The notes: a model not told the origin generated them from the sequence alone. Shown: positions 16,839 through 27,114, counted from the stretch's first letter. The stretch is DNA of 64,000 bases from Jiangella alkaliphila (GCF_900105925.1 NZ_LT629791.1:5736001-5800000), one strand, 5' to 3'. Program-made: numbers and translations.

Positions 16839-17072
16839 TCAGTCCTGCGCCGGCATCGTGACGACGCCCTTCACCCTGACGACTCGCCGCTGGTGGATCT
16901 CGACGACGGCGACCTGGCCGACCTCGCCGGGGAACGGCTCGTCGACGAGGTACGTCTCCTCGATCTCCGGCAGGTGCGACGCCGGCCTGAACCGCAGCGT
17001 CACGGTGTGGCCCGGTTCGCCGTCCGGGAGCTCGCTGCTGACTCGTGCAATAGTAGCGGTGACATGCATCAT
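16839..17072 (-). CDS. Small conserved protein of HicAB-like module (copy A)
   Basis: 77 residues (MMHVTATIARVSSELPDG ... GEVGQVAVVEIHQRRVVRVK), nearly identical in layout to the protein at 42761. The sequence is mostly beta-strand with a conserved GEPGHTVTL turn. I do not recognise the family. Starts 55 bases after the HicB-like gene, with GAGGATTGTC as ribosome binding site. Its conservation while neighbours decay suggests selection or recent transfer. Confidence 0.72.
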   Translation of the reverse strand: MMHVTATIARVSSELPDGEPGHTVTLRFRPASHLPEIEETYLVDEPFPGEVGQVAVVEIHQRRVVRVKGVVTMPAQD

Positions 17073-17127
17073 GACAATCCTCTGCGCTTGCCGAACGCCC
17101 AGCGTACGGCCACGGCCAGACGAATGG

Positions 17128-17652
17128 TCAAGCCGTCTTCGCCGGCCGCCCGGCGCGGCGCTTCCACCGCTCGCCGAACGCCACGACGCCGGCGCGGAAC
17201 CACAGGGAGCCGACGCCGAGCTGGTAGGCCGGCTCCGGGAAGTCGCGGTGCTCGTGGGCCAACTGGTGCACGCGCTGCCGGCTGACGCCCAGGATCTCGG
17301 CGGCCTCGGGCCCGGACACCAGGTCCGGCAGGGTCGGCCGCTGCAGCTCGGCGTCGCGGACATCCTGACGCACTGCCTCGACCCGCACGACCGGCGCCGT
17401 TGGCAGCCTGAACCGGTCGGCGGCCGCCAGGATCTCGCTGACCGCCCGGTCGCGGGCGCCGTGCAGCGTGGAGGCTTCGAGGGTCACGGTCGCCGACCAG
17501 CCACGTTCGTCGCCGCTGACCGCGGCGTGCAGGCGCGCCAGCGCGGCGGTCATTGCGCCCAGCCGGTCGACGGTGGTGTCGCCGATGATCGCGGGGTCGA
17601 GCGGGGAGTGACCGTCGAGCAGGACGTCGACGGTCACGCAGTACCCGGTCAT
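17128..17652 (-). CDS. HicB-like/HTH antitoxin candidate (copy A)
   Basis: 174 residues. N-terminal MTGYCVTVDVLLDGHSPLDP and ERGWSATVTLEA form a small alpha-beta domain as in HicB-type antitoxins; the C-terminus has a helix-turn-helix (SGPEAAEILGVSRQRVHQLA) and then a basic tail. Probably an autorepressing antitoxin. Its ATG overlaps the upstream gene's TGA by one base. Paralogue of 42177-42704, the two being clearly homologous over the full length. Confidence 0.7.
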   Translation of the reverse strand: MTGYCVTVDVLLDGHSPLDPAIIGDTTVDRLGAMTAALARLHAAVSGDERGWSATVTLEASTLHGARDRAVSEILAAADRFRLPTAPVVRVEAVRQDVRDAELQRPTLPDLVSGPEAAEILGVSRQRVHQLAHEHRDFPEPAYQLGVGSLWFRAGVVAFGERWKRRAGRPAKTA

Positions 17653-17882
17653 CATGCTCTCCTCCCTGGTGGCCACTCGCCACTGACTCGGCCGACGAGG
17701 GAGACGAACTTCTTGAGCGCCCGATCGTCGTTGGGCGTCGAGGTGGGCACGATCGCCGTCTGGGATCGGTTAGGCGGGTAGACCCGTGGATGGCCCTTGC
17801 CACGCGCGTAGCGCCAGCAGCGTTGCCTGATCTGGCGGTCGACGATCTCCTGGCCCGGCTGTTCAGTCACCATCGTCATCAT
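17652..17882 (-). CDS. HicA-like toxin candidate (copy A)
   Basis: 76 residues from MMTMVTEQPG. The pattern QRCWRYARGKGHPRVYPPNR ... IVPTSTPNDDRALKKFV resembles HicA-type proteins (double-stranded-RNA-binding fold), with the short G-H-x-R-V-Y element at the place of the catalytic His region. About 8 residues shorter than copy B in the N-terminal third. Promoter with a strong TTGACA lies directly upstream. Toxicity is inference. Confidence 0.62.
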   Translation of the reverse strand: MMTMVTEQPGQEIVDRQIRQRCWRYARGKGHPRVYPPNRSQTAIVPTSTPNDDRALKKFVSLVGRVSGEWPPGRRA

Positions 17883-17886
17883 CCCC

Positions 17887-17934
17887 GGACCTCTAACCAA
17901 TTCTGATGTAGAGGACCGTTCAAATCACTGTCAA
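17887..17934 (-). promoter_or_regulatory. Promoter and imperfect inverted repeat of HicAB-like copy A
   Basis: Minus strand TTGACA (17929-17934), 18-base spacer, TACATC (17905-17910). An imperfect inverted repeat, GGACCTCTA (17887-17895) and TAGAGGACC (17909-17917), one mismatch, overlaps the -10 element and start region. Sequence unlike the operator of copy B (41862-41918), so the two regulators may have diverged in specificity. Confidence 0.55.
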
Positions 17935-17935
17935 G

Positions 17936-18448
17936 GGTTCGGTGCCGCGTCCACTTCGGCGAGCAAGTCAGCGTAGGCCGCGTGCATCACCGCGCCGCAC
18001 CGCGCGTGACGGGGGCGCCTTCCTGCGGATGTTCTGGAACAGTACCGACGCGCCCGCCGTCGAGGTGCCTCTGGACAACTTATTCTGCCAGGGCTGGAAC
18101 ACGTTCAGCCAAGTGTCGTCCAGACAGTGCAGAACGCCAGTGCCCGCCGGCCCCGGGGGCCGGCCGCTGGTCCGGCTCCTTGTCGCGTCTTCCAGGTCGG
18201 GGACGTGACGGTCGGTCGCTCCCTGAGGCGCTCCCGGGACCTGCCGGGCCACATGTACACGTGCATGACGAGTGCTCAATCGGGCTCCCACAGACCCTGT
18301 CAATCAGGGCCTCTGCGTTCCGAAGCCGATCGAGCGAACTCGGCTCTTGACGTCCGCCACGCCGGCCCTTCGGCGGCGATCGGGTACAGGCGGTGCGGCG
18401 GTAAGAAATTCGCGTGCTCCGTAGCCGGGTGCGTGCCACGATGACGCG
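17936..18448. other. Stretch without a recognisable gene
   Basis: About 510 bases with no convincing coding frame, repeat or hairpin. Sits between the HicAB-like copy and the acetyltransferase. Confidence 0.5.
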
Positions 18449-18919
18449 GTGAATCCAGACGGTACGAGCGCCCCGGTGGTGCGCCGCGCGGATTCGTCGG
18501 ACTGGTCCGCGTTGGCGGCGATCGACTCCGTCGCGGCAAGCGGAGACCAAGCACGGCGCGCCGACATCCGACGATGGTGCGAACACGGCCTTGTGCTCAT
18601 GGCCGAGGACACCTCGAAGCGGCCTGTCGGCTACAGCACGCTGGAGTACAGCTTCTTCCAGCAGGGCTTCGTCACCATGCTGATGGTCGCCCCCAGCGCA
18701 CGCCGACAAGGCGTCGGGAAGCTGCTCCTCAGCGCCGTTGAGGCCGCCTGCACCACGCCCAAGCTGTTCACCTCGGCCAACGTCTCGAACCACCCGATCC
18801 AGCACCTGTTGCAACAGGCCGGCTGGTCGCCAGTCGGCCTGCTCCACGGCCTCGACGAAGGCGACCCCGAGCTCTTCTACCTCTGCCCCAGCAGCCGACT
18901 CGCCCACGGCTCGCCCTGA
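18449..18919 (+). CDS. GNAT family N-acetyltransferase
   Basis: 156 residues, GTG start. Beta4-alpha3 acetyl-CoA site: GFVTMLMVAPSARRQGVGKL, with the R-R-Q-G-V-G-K pyrophosphate-binding loop; the C-terminal part LFTSANVSNHPIQHLLQQAG with the alpha4 helix is typical of GNAT enzymes. The substrate cannot be told. Isolated, no obvious operon. Confidence 0.85.
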   Translation: MNPDGTSAPVVRRADSSDWSALAAIDSVAASGDQARRADIRRWCEHGLVLMAEDTSKRPVGYSTLEYSFFQQGFVTMLMVAPSARRQGVGKLLLSAVEAACTTPKLFTSANVSNHPIQHLLQQAGWSPVGLLHGLDEGDPELFYLCPSSRLAHGSP

Positions 18920-18992
18920 GGCCCATTACCCAGCCTCATCGTGGTCCGCGGTGCGGACGCTGCGCGTGAAGCACTGACATCGCTCGAGAGGC

Positions 18993-19133
18993 TTGGAAGC
19001 CTGCTCCCTCTACGAGCTGACCGGAACCGCCATCTCGTCCCCGCAGTTCGGGACCGACGACGTACTGATCGACGAACAGGACCGCGACCGGGTCGAGCGC
19101 GCCGTCCTCGTCCTCCTCGACGACGCCGGCTAG
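18993..19133 (+). pseudogene. Fragment of an unknown small protein
   Basis: The frame LEACSLYELTGTAISSPQFG ... VERAVLVLLDDAG, stop at 19133, looks protein-like but has a stop (18975-18977) just before it and only a TTG as possible start. Overlaps the end of the convergent ThDP enzyme gene by four bases. Family not recognised. Confidence 0.3.
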
Positions 19134-20917
19134 CCACGGCCGGGGACAAACTCCTGCGCCTTGGCCTTGACCCCCTGGACGAGCACGCGCCACGCGTTCG
19201 GGTCGCCCTTGAGCAGTGCTTCGGTGGTCTCCTTGAGCTGGTCGAAGGTCGCATGCGGTGGGATCGGCGGCACCTCGGGGTCGCAGCGAACGTCCAGCAG
19301 GACGGGGCCGCCCGCCGTCAGGGCCCGGTCCCACGCGTCGCCCAGCTGATCCGGCGCGCCGACGTTGATCCCCTCGAGGCCGAACCCTCGCGCCGCCGCC
19401 GCGTAGTCGACGTCGGGCAGGGTCTGCGACTCCTCGAACTTCGGCGCCCCGCCTAGCGCGCGCAGCTCCCATGTCACCTGGTTGAGGTCGTTGTTGTGGA
19501 ACACGCAGACCACGAGCCGCCGGTCGGCCCAGCGGTCCTGGTAGCGGGTGATCGTCAGCAGCTCGGCCAGCCCGTTCATCTGCATCGCGCCGTCGCCGAC
19601 GAGCGCGACGACCGGCCGGTCCGGGTGGGCGAACTTGGCGCCGATCGCGTATGGCACTCCGGCGCCCATCGTCGCCAGCGTGCCCGACAACGACCCGCGC
19701 ATACGGCCACGCATTCGCAGCAACCGCGCGTACCAGTTCGTCGACGACCCGGAGTCGGCAGTGACGATCGCGTCGTCGGGGATCCGCAGAGACAGCTCGT
19801 GCACGATCCGCATGGGATTGACGGGCTTCGCGTCGACCATCGCCTGCCGCTCGACGGTCTCCCACCAGGCCGCGGCGCTCGCCTCGACCCGCGACCGCCA
19901 TGAGCGGTCGGTCACCGGTCGCAGCAGCGGGATCAGCGCCCGCAGCGTCGGGCCGGCGTCGCCGACGAGGTTGACCTCCGTCGGGTAGCGCAGGCCAGCC
20001 ATGCGCCCGTCGAGATCGATCTGGACCGCCCGCGCCTGACCGAACTCGGGCAGGAACTGGCTGTACGGGAAGCTAGAGCCGACGATCAGCAGGGTGTCGC
20101 AGTCGCGCATCAGCTCGTAGCTGGCCCGGGTGCCGAGCAGCCCGATCGACCCGGTGACGTACGGCAGGTCGTCGGAAAGCACGTCCTTCCCCAGCAGCGC
20201 CTTCGCCACGCCGGCGCCGGTCGTCTCGGCCACCTGCATGACCTCGCCGGCCGCGCCGCGGGCGCCCTGCCCGATCAGGATCGCGACCTTCTCCCCCGCG
20301 TTGAGTACCTCGGCGGCCGCGGCCAGCTGGTCTGCGGCCGGGACGACGACCGACGACGGTGTGTCCGGCGGGCCGGACGGCACCTGGCGGAACACGTGGC
20401 CGGGCGCGTGGTAGTCCAGCTCCTGCACGTCGGCCGGGACGATGATCGCCGTCGGTGCCCGCCGGGTCAGCGCCGTGCGGAACGCACGGTCGACGGCGTT
20501 CGGCAGCTGCTCGGGGACGTTCACCTCGGTCAGGTACTCACTGGCGACGTCCTTGAACAGCGCCTGCAGGTCGACCTCCTGCTGATAGTGCCCGCCCATC
20601 GCCGCACGGTCCGTCTGCCCGACGATCGCGACCACCGGCACGTGGTCGAGCTTGGCGTCATAGAGGCCGTTGAGCAGGTGGATCGCCCCAGGCCCGGAGG
20701 TCGCCACGCACACGCCGGGCCGGCCGCTGAACTTCGCGTACCCGACGGCCGCGAACGCCGCCATCTCCTCGTGCCGCGACTGGACGAACCTCGGCTCGTC
20801 CGCCGCCCCGAAGGCAGCGATGATCCCGTTGATGCCGTCGCCCGGATAGCCGAAGACCTGCTCGACCCCCCATTCGCGCAGCCGTCCCAGCAACCGGGCT
20901 GCCACCGTCTCGGCCAT
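19130..20917 (-). CDS. Thiamine-diphosphate enzyme (pyruvate oxidase / acetolactate synthase family)
   Basis: 595 residues, full length for the family. The N-terminal domain has the catalytic Glu in SRHEEMAAF, the middle domain a nucleotide/FAD-like fold (LIVGSSFPYSQFLPEFG), and the C-terminal domain the ThDP/Mg motif GDGAMQMNG ... HNNDLNQ. Closest in character to pyruvate oxidase or decarboxylase-type enzymes, not to biosynthetic acetolactate synthase, since no small subunit is present. GAGGAGACAGC precedes the ATG. It lies next to an F420-oxidoreductase fragment. Confidence 0.9.
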   Translation of the reverse strand: MAETVAARLLGRLREWGVEQVFGYPGDGINGIIAAFGAADEPRFVQSRHEEMAAFAAVGYAKFSGRPGVCVATSGPGAIHLLNGLYDAKLDHVPVVAIVGQTDRAAMGGHYQQEVDLQALFKDVASEYLTEVNVPEQLPNAVDRAFRTALTRRAPTAIIVPADVQELDYHAPGHVFRQVPSGPPDTPSSVVVPAADQLAAAAEVLNAGEKVAILIGQGARGAAGEVMQVAETTGAGVAKALLGKDVLSDDLPYVTGSIGLLGTRASYELMRDCDTLLIVGSSFPYSQFLPEFGQARAVQIDLDGRMAGLRYPTEVNLVGDAGPTLRALIPLLRPVTDRSWRSRVEASAAAWWETVERQAMVDAKPVNPMRIVHELSLRIPDDAIVTADSGSSTNWYARLLRMRGRMRGSLSGTLATMGAGVPYAIGAKFAHPDRPVVALVGDGAMQMNGLAELLTITRYQDRWADRRLVVCVFHNNDLNQVTWELRALGGAPKFEESQTLPDVDYAAAARGFGLEGINVGAPDQLGDAWDRALTAGGPVLLDVRCDPEVPPIPPHATFDQLKETTEALLKGDPNAWRVLVQGVKAKAQEFVPGRG

Positions 20918-20972
20918 GCTGTCTCCTCACTCGGCGTTGGCTTCCGTCGGCCCGTACCCGAACAGCCGGAGG

Positions 20973-21108
20973 TCACCGGCGGGAGTCGCCGTCGGCTTTC
21001 AGCTTCGGGAGCACCTCCGCCCCGTAGAAGTCGAAGAAGGCGTCCTGATCGGGGCCGATCTGGTTGACGAACACGTCGCGGTACCCGGCGTCGAGGTAGA
21101 CGCCGGTT
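20973..21108 (-). pseudogene. C-terminal fragment of an LLM-class F420-dependent oxidoreductase
   Basis: Reads GVYLDAGYRDVFVNQIGPDQ, then AFFDFYGAEVLPKLKADG and a stop, typical of the C-terminal end of G6PDH-like LLM-class F420 oxidoreductases (FYxxEVLP). The gene is cut at about 21108 and the rest is absent from this window. It marks a junction between chromosomal and mobile DNA. Confidence 0.72.
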
Positions 21109-21259
21109 CAGGTTCCGGCTGTCGCATCGCTGTGCGGGCGGGCATCGAGTGATCGGCTCCGACCCGGTGCCCGAGCGGCGGGCGCGCGCCGTCGAGCGCG
21201 GCGAGCACGTCTTCGGCCCGGACGCCGTGGACGATATCGGCGAGGCGGTCCGCGAAGTA

Positions 21260-23085
21260 ACCGGCGGCCCGGGCGCAGGTCCCACCGTCCGTGCCGGTGC
21301 TCGTGCAGCCACTTGGCCGTCGTCTCGGTCTCGACCCCGAGGTCGGCGGCGAGCACCTCGGCCGCCGTCGCTGACGGGGCGCCAGGCCGATCACCCGGCC
21401 GGCGCCCACCTGTCCCTCCCACGCCCGCCGCAGCCCACTCAAGGTGGTGGTCTTTCCGGTCCCGGCCGGCCCGACGAGCACGTCGACGACGCGGGCGGAG
21501 GTGGCGATCTTCTCCACCGCGAATACCTGGTCCGCGGCGAGCACGACGCCGCCGTCGTAGTGACCGGTCGCGCGGGCGACCACGTCCAGGTCGACGGTCG
21601 GCGCGGTGCGTGTGTCCGCGAGCCGCAGGAGATGCTCCTCGGCCTCGAACACGGCTGCCGACGAGTAGACCGTGCCGTGCTTGGGCCGGAAGGCGCTCGT
21701 CCCGTCGGCACGCCGGAACTCCGCCGGCGTCGACGCCAGCTCCGGCGGCGTCAGACGCAGCGACGCCTGCTCCGCGGCGTCGACGACCAGGCCGACGACG
21801 GCCTCCCGGTCGCTGGTCGTCGCGAATCGCAGGTGCATCAGCTGCCGGGATGCCTCGGCGTGGAGGTTCCACCGCCGCCAGGTCCGCCGCCGATCCCCCA
21901 CCCGCACGAGGACGGCGGCAGCCAGCTGCTCCAGCTCGTCTCGCGGGAAGTCGTCGGCGCGGAAAACGGCGCGTCCATTCCCCGCGGTGAGGAGGTCCTT
22001 AGCCCAGGCCGCCAGCTCGGTGTCGATGAGCGGGCCTGCACGGGTGCGCCACAGGTCGGTCAGCTCGGCCAGCGAACGCACCTCCTTGTCCGGACGCGTC
22101 GCCAGCGTCGCCTGCTGTCGCAGCCGCAACACCGTCCGTTGCGTGGGGCGCCGGCCGTGCGACTTGATGTACGCGTCGATGAGCCGGTCCTTCTCCACCT
22201 CGATGTCCGCAGCCCGCGAAGAGAACTCCGCGATGAGCTCGTCGCCCACGCCGGCGATCTCCCAGGCCGGGTTGCGGTCCCGGCCGCGGTCGCGCTGCTC
22301 CCACTCGACGCCGAGGTCGCGGGTGAGCGTGTCGGCCAGGACGGCGTTGTAGTGCTCGGACAGCGCGACGACCGCCGCGTGCATCGGCCGGCCGTCCAGC
22401 GTGCGCCACTGGCCGTCTCGGCCTTGCACCCGGTTGGCGATGACGACGTGGGTGTGCAGCTGCGGGTCCGCGGATCTGGAGTCGTAGTGGTCGAACGCCG
22501 TCGCCACGACACCGCGGGTCTCGACCTGAGCGACACCGCCGCTACCGGTGCGCGTCATCGCGACGTCGCGCTCGAGCAGCTCGATCACGTCGGCGACGGC
22601 GGCATGGTGCGCCTGCATGATCAGCGCCTGCGTCCCGATATCGGCGAACGCCCAGAGCACCGAGACCGACTTGGGCACCGAGAACGTGTAGTCGTAGCCG
22701 GCCACCGTCCGCGGCGCCGGCCGCGCCTTCTCCTCCGCCGTGAGGTCCCTGACGCGCTTGGCACGCTGGTCGGGCGAGAGCGCAGGATGGAGGGCAGCCG
22801 TCCGGATGGCGATGCGTTCGGTGAGCGGCTTGAACTGGAAGTACGCCCGCCCCAATGTCTCGTTCGTCAGCGGGTCGTGGCCTTGGCCCAGCAGCCGGCG
22901 CAACTGCTGCTCCGTCACCACGTCGCCCGGCGTCAGCGACCCGTCGCCCAGGGCGCCGATCCCGGTTCCGATCCTGTAGCCGGGAGGGGTGCCCTTCTCC
23001 TGGTAGTACCGGGTCAGCGGCATCGACAGCCACCGGTCACCATCACCGGCCGCCACCGACGTCAGCAGGTAGCGGTTGGCGCACC
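21260..23085 (-). pseudogene. Truncated MobF (TrwC/TraA-like) relaxase
   Basis: Colinear with the first half of the intact relaxase at 53319-56876: LTRYYQEKGTPPGYRIG, TVAGYDYTFSVPKSVSVLW, the His triad in DPQLHTHVV, RPKHGTVYSS, and Walker A VGPAGTGKTTTL. The N-terminal ~12 residues are lost (starts as ANRYLLTSVAAGDG without a start codon), a frameshift lies near 21380 (continuing SATAAEVLAADLGVETE), and the helicase after about 21268 is gone. Not functional as it stands, though the relaxase half is otherwise well preserved. Confidence 0.85.
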
Positions 23086-23142
23086 TCCTGGTCAGAGAGC
23101 CACAAGGACGTTGTGCGCACGCGACGGAGGAGGTCCGAAGCG

Positions 23143-24063
23143 ATGTCCAACAACCCGTTCCTCGACGCTGCCCTCGCGGCAGCGGACCGAGGATGGCGCG
23201 TCTTCCCGATCGGCTCCGGCGGCAAGAGGCCAGCGTTCGAACGCTGGCAGCAACTGGCGACAACTGATCATCAGCAACTCCGCTCCTGGTGGCGGGCCAC
23301 GGATCGATGGAACGTCGGCATTGCCACCGGTGAGTCAGGGCTGCTCGTGGTTGACCTCGATCCGGCGCACGGGGCGACGGCACCCGAGCCGTTCAAGGGC
23401 GCCCAGCACGGATCGGACGTCCTGGCAATGCTTGCGGCTGCCGCCGGAGCCGAGCCTCCAGCGGACACCTACACCGTCACCACGCCGAGCGGTGGCCAGC
23501 ACCTGTACTTCCGAGCTCCCGGCGGCGGCGCGCATCGGACGACCACCGGCACGTTGGGTTGGCGGGTCGACACCCGGGGCCGCGGCGGGTGCATTGTCGG
23601 CGCGGGCTCGCGGAGCGCAGCGGGATCGTACGACCTGGCGCTGGACCATCCGGTAGCGGAGCCGCCTGATTGGCTCGTCCACGCCCTCACCCCGCCTCCT
23701 CCACCGACGCCGGCGCCACCGCTACAGCTCTCGACCGACCGGGCCAGCAGATACGTCCAGGCGATCGTGGCGAGCGTGACCGCCAACGTGGAGTCTGCGC
23801 AGTCCGGCTATCGACACGACGCCGTCCTCAGGGCGGCGCGTACATTCGGTCAGCTGGTAAGCGCCGGCGAGCTCGACGCGAGCGATGCGCGAGAGCAACT
23901 GCTGCGGGCCGCAGCTGTCCACGTCGGCGTCGACGGCTGGACCGCCAGAGAGGGCGAGCGGACGATCGACGACGGCCTCGCCTACGGTATGCGTCTGCCC
24001 CGCTCGATCAGCTCGGCCGCCGGCCCAGCACTCCCAGACGCACACGAAAGCGTGGGCCGATGA
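23143..24063 (+). CDS. Bifunctional DNA primase/polymerase (Prim-Pol)
   Basis: 306 residues; GGAGGAGG 10 bases before ATG. N-terminal Prim-Pol domain with the metal-binding D-x-D (LLVVDLDPAHG), the K/R-rich substrate loop (PIGSGGKRPAFERW), NVGIATGES and the conserved His in GGQHLYFRAP. A Pro-rich linker leads to a small C-terminal helical domain. Such proteins initiate replication of integrative or plasmid elements; the helicase often fused behind is missing, so a partner would be needed. Divergent from the relaxase remnant. Confidence 0.85.
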   Translation: MSNNPFLDAALAAADRGWRVFPIGSGGKRPAFERWQQLATTDHQQLRSWWRATDRWNVGIATGESGLLVVDLDPAHGATAPEPFKGAQHGSDVLAMLAAAAGAEPPADTYTVTTPSGGQHLYFRAPGGGAHRTTTGTLGWRVDTRGRGGCIVGAGSRSAAGSYDLALDHPVAEPPDWLVHALTPPPPPTPAPPLQLSTDRASRYVQAIVASVTANVESAQSGYRHDAVLRAARTFGQLVSAGELDASDAREQLLRAAAVHVGVDGWTAREGERTIDDGLAYGMRLPRSISSAAGPALPDAHESVGR

Positions 24064-24765
24064 CGGCGGTAAACGGCCGCGCCTGCACCGGCCCCGGAGG
24101 ATCGTCATGCGCGCTCTCGATGACGCCTCCTGTGCTCGTCCCAGAGCCTTGGGCAGCGCGCTCGCTCAGCGGCCGTAGGCGCTGACCTGCATCAAGGCAC
24201 CCTTCCCTTGATCACGTTGGGCGACTTGGACACGTATTCGCCACGGGATGTCCGGCGATAGCCGTCAACAGTCGGAGTTGGCCACCGACAGCCAGTGGTT
24301 AACAAGGTCGAGTGATTGGACCGACTAGTGACCTCTTCGGTGTGAACAACGAAACTCGTCGTGCAGGACCTCGCAGGATACGAGTCCACGCAGTTCACAG
24401 CCCTGCCTCGCCCAGCATCACGCATCCTGACCCGGCCTAACCATCAAGATCGTCCCACAGATCTCCCATGATCTTGAAATGGCCTTAGCTGAGATTGATC
24501 CAAGGTCTATTGTCGAGCCGAGGGCAGCAGGTAACGTGCGTCGCCGCCCTGAGCGGGCGGCGTATCGCCGGACGCCAACCTTGCTAACCGGCTGAACGCG
24601 TGCTCGCCAGCGGCACATCAAGACAACTTGGACACATACTCGCGACATGACGGTCGTGCGGCTGCAGCGTCGTTGCGCAGGCCGAATATCGGTTCCCATC
24701 CCCGTACGCTTATTGGCCAAACAGCCATTCCGGCCTGCTGCCAGGACTGCGCGAGAGGCACGAAC
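24064..24765. other. Gap with an imperfect direct repeat
   Basis: About 700 bases with no convincing gene and lower GC than its surroundings. ACTTGGACACGTATTCGCCAC at 24224-24244 recurs as ACTTGGACACATACTCGCGAC at 24626-24646 (18 of 21 bases), 402 bases apart in direct orientation. Could be scars of a lost insertion. Confidence 0.45.
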
Positions 24766-26689
24766 ATGGTGATGATCGACTACAACGTCAGCGACCATTG
24801 GTCCGCTGACGATCCGGACTGGCTGAAGTCCCACGTTTCGTCACTCGGCCGCAGCCACGGCGTCAGCACCGTCCTGCCGCTGACCGTGATCTTGGAGGAG
24901 GTCCTGGAGTGGGTGGAGCTTGCCAGCGGCGTCGATGCCTGGAAGAAGCGCGACAATCGAACGTCGCTACGGCTCGACCTCGACGAGTCCATCGGTGCGA
25001 TCGGTGCCTCGCTTCGAGCACACATCGCCGCGTCGCTCGCAGAGTTCCAAGCGACCTTCTCGCAGCTCATCGGTAGCCCTGCGACGGTCTTGGCACGGCC
25101 ACCGGGCACCCGCTCCGATGCTGTGTGGACCGACGTCACCGCGGCCGCGATGGACCTCCTCGATGCGCTCGACACGGACGAGGCCGCCAGGGCAAGCTGG
25201 GATGACCTCGTGACCACAGCTCAGGACCGCACACTGGCTGGCCGGGAGTACCGCCCGATCGCTGAACTGCTCTTCGACCAGTTGCGCAGGCGCGGCCTCA
25301 GCGCGGAGGGGACGTTCCGCGACCTCGTCTCGGTGGTCGCATTCGGCCGTGATCCCGACGACATTCCCATCGGGCAGACGACCGTACCGCTGGAGGAGCG
25401 GATCGCGAGCGCCCGAGCCCATGCCAGCACGCCGGCTAAAGTCGAGCCGATCGTGGTGTGGCTCGGCTACCAGGGCCAGGCCTTTGCACACATTGCCGCT
25501 GGGCGCGTGTCCTTCATGAATGCCCACTGGGCGGTTCCCAACGCCGAGCCCGAGGGCCAGGACTTCGAGCACAAGGCAGAGCTGTGGCAACTGGTGCAGC
25601 GCGGCAACCTCTTCAAGGTCGCAGAGCTGGTCGACGAGGAGTCTGACGTTGACTTTCTCGTTCGCGTCGACCTCGGTGAGTCCACGGCCGCCGATGCGGT
25701 GAACCGTGCCGTCGACATCGTGAACACGATCCTCAGTGTCTCGATCTACAACTCTGGCGGGATCCGCCCGCACCTTGCCCAGTACGGAGTCCTGCGCTCT
25801 GGCCAGATCGGCTCGTACAGCGGCATGGTCTCCCGACGCGAGACGGGGTTCCCCCAGGATCACTACGGCGCTCACATCACCGCAGAATCGATCAAGGAGC
25901 ACGGGCCGCGTATCGCCGAGGCGCTCGCCCGCGAAGAGCTTCCCCGGTTTCTCGCCGCCGCGCTGGAAGTACAGACCAACGCCGATCACCCATTCAGCCG
26001 CGACATGGCGCTGCGCAAGCCTTCCGAAGCAGACATCAGAAGCGTGATCCCCCTCGCGGACCGCGTGGTGCAACACATCGCGGCACACGCAGCATTCCCC
26101 CCCAATCGACCTGTTCGATCTCCTCGGCGAGCGCTGGCCGCACGCCCGGTGGCTAACCGATGTGCGACGAGCCGTCCAAATGTGCCTGCTCGGCATTGGA
26201 GACCAGAACGAACAGTTCGCGGAACTGAGACGCGAGTGGTACGCCGACAACCCGTCGCGCCCGTGGATTCTGCTCGTCGTTGAACGCTCTAGCGATCTGC
26301 TCTCGCTCTGCCGCATCGAGTCCGAGCGCGCCTGGATCAAACGGATGCTCGCAAGTGTGAGCGACTCCACCGCGTACCGCGCCCTGATTGCGTACTACAC
26401 CGCCGAAGGCGCTGTGTTGGAGGCCAGACGCCGTCGTGTCCGTAACGCCTTGGTGCACGGCAACCCCGCCAGCTTCGCGATAGTTGAGTCCGTCCGGGAG
26501 TACGCCGGGTTCTTGAGCGGCACCGCACTCAGCATCGGCCTCGAGTCCTACGTCGAGGGCAGAGAGCCCGCTGCCGCGCTTGCGAAGAGGACCGACGAGT
26601 TCATCGCTATGCAGGCGGGCCAGGACGCCGCCAGCTATTGGCGGGCTCATCTCACCGCCAAAGCTGCAACGGGTACCGGCTCATCGTAG
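24766..26689 (+). pseudogene. Large HEPN-type protein interrupted by a frameshift
   Basis: Two adjacent frames join at a run of seven C (26097-26103): the first ends ...VVQHIAAHAAF and the second continues IDLFDLLGERWPHARWLTDV to the stop at 26689. Together about 640 residues; ATG at 24766 follows GAGAGG. The C-terminal part holds RRVRNALVHG, an R-N-x3-H motif of HEPN ribonucleases, at 26441-26458. The N-terminal 400 residues are helical and unrecognised. Such proteins are common in phage-defence loci. With one base less or more in the C run the gene would be open. Confidence 0.65.
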
Positions 26690-27114
26690 GCACAGGCGTC
26701 GACACACCAACGCCACTGGCCGGCCGGTGCAGGCGTGAGAGCGCGTTGTCGACCACGACTGCTTTTGCCGGTTGATGGCCAGCGCCGGCAACGGCCCGGC
26801 GCAAGCCCGAGCGCCACGCAGCCGAGACTGCAGAGCCTGTCGCCGTCGACGGCGCCGACAGCATCTCGCCGACCACAGCACAAGCTTCCGGCGCCGGCGT
26901 CGAAAGCTGTGTCGATGGTTGGCCGTCGCCAGACGAACGCACAGGTGAACCTCCGGCGATGCCTTGAGCGGCGGCACGTGCGGCCTCGAGGATCCGGTCA
27001 TCTTTGGTGGACTGGCAAGATCTCGAGGAATGGGTCCTGCTCGCTCCCTTGGGCGCACGCCGTCCGCGACCACGTTATCAACACCCTTGGCCTGGCACAG
27101 CTACCCTCCTCGAT
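26690..27114. other. Gap without a recognised gene
   Basis: About 425 bases. No conserved frame seen; weak TACCCT 7 bases before the GTG at 27115 could be the -10 element of a leaderless promoter for the next gene. Confidence 0.4.

Noticed and set aside
18080..18907. 275-codon minus-strand frame over the GNAT gene
   Set aside because: Antisense to a clear acetyltransferase with the acetyl-CoA loop.
21149..23656. 835-codon plus-strand frame opposite the relaxase remnant
   Set aside because: The minus strand holds clear relaxase motifs; the plus frame is low-complexity Arg/Gly.
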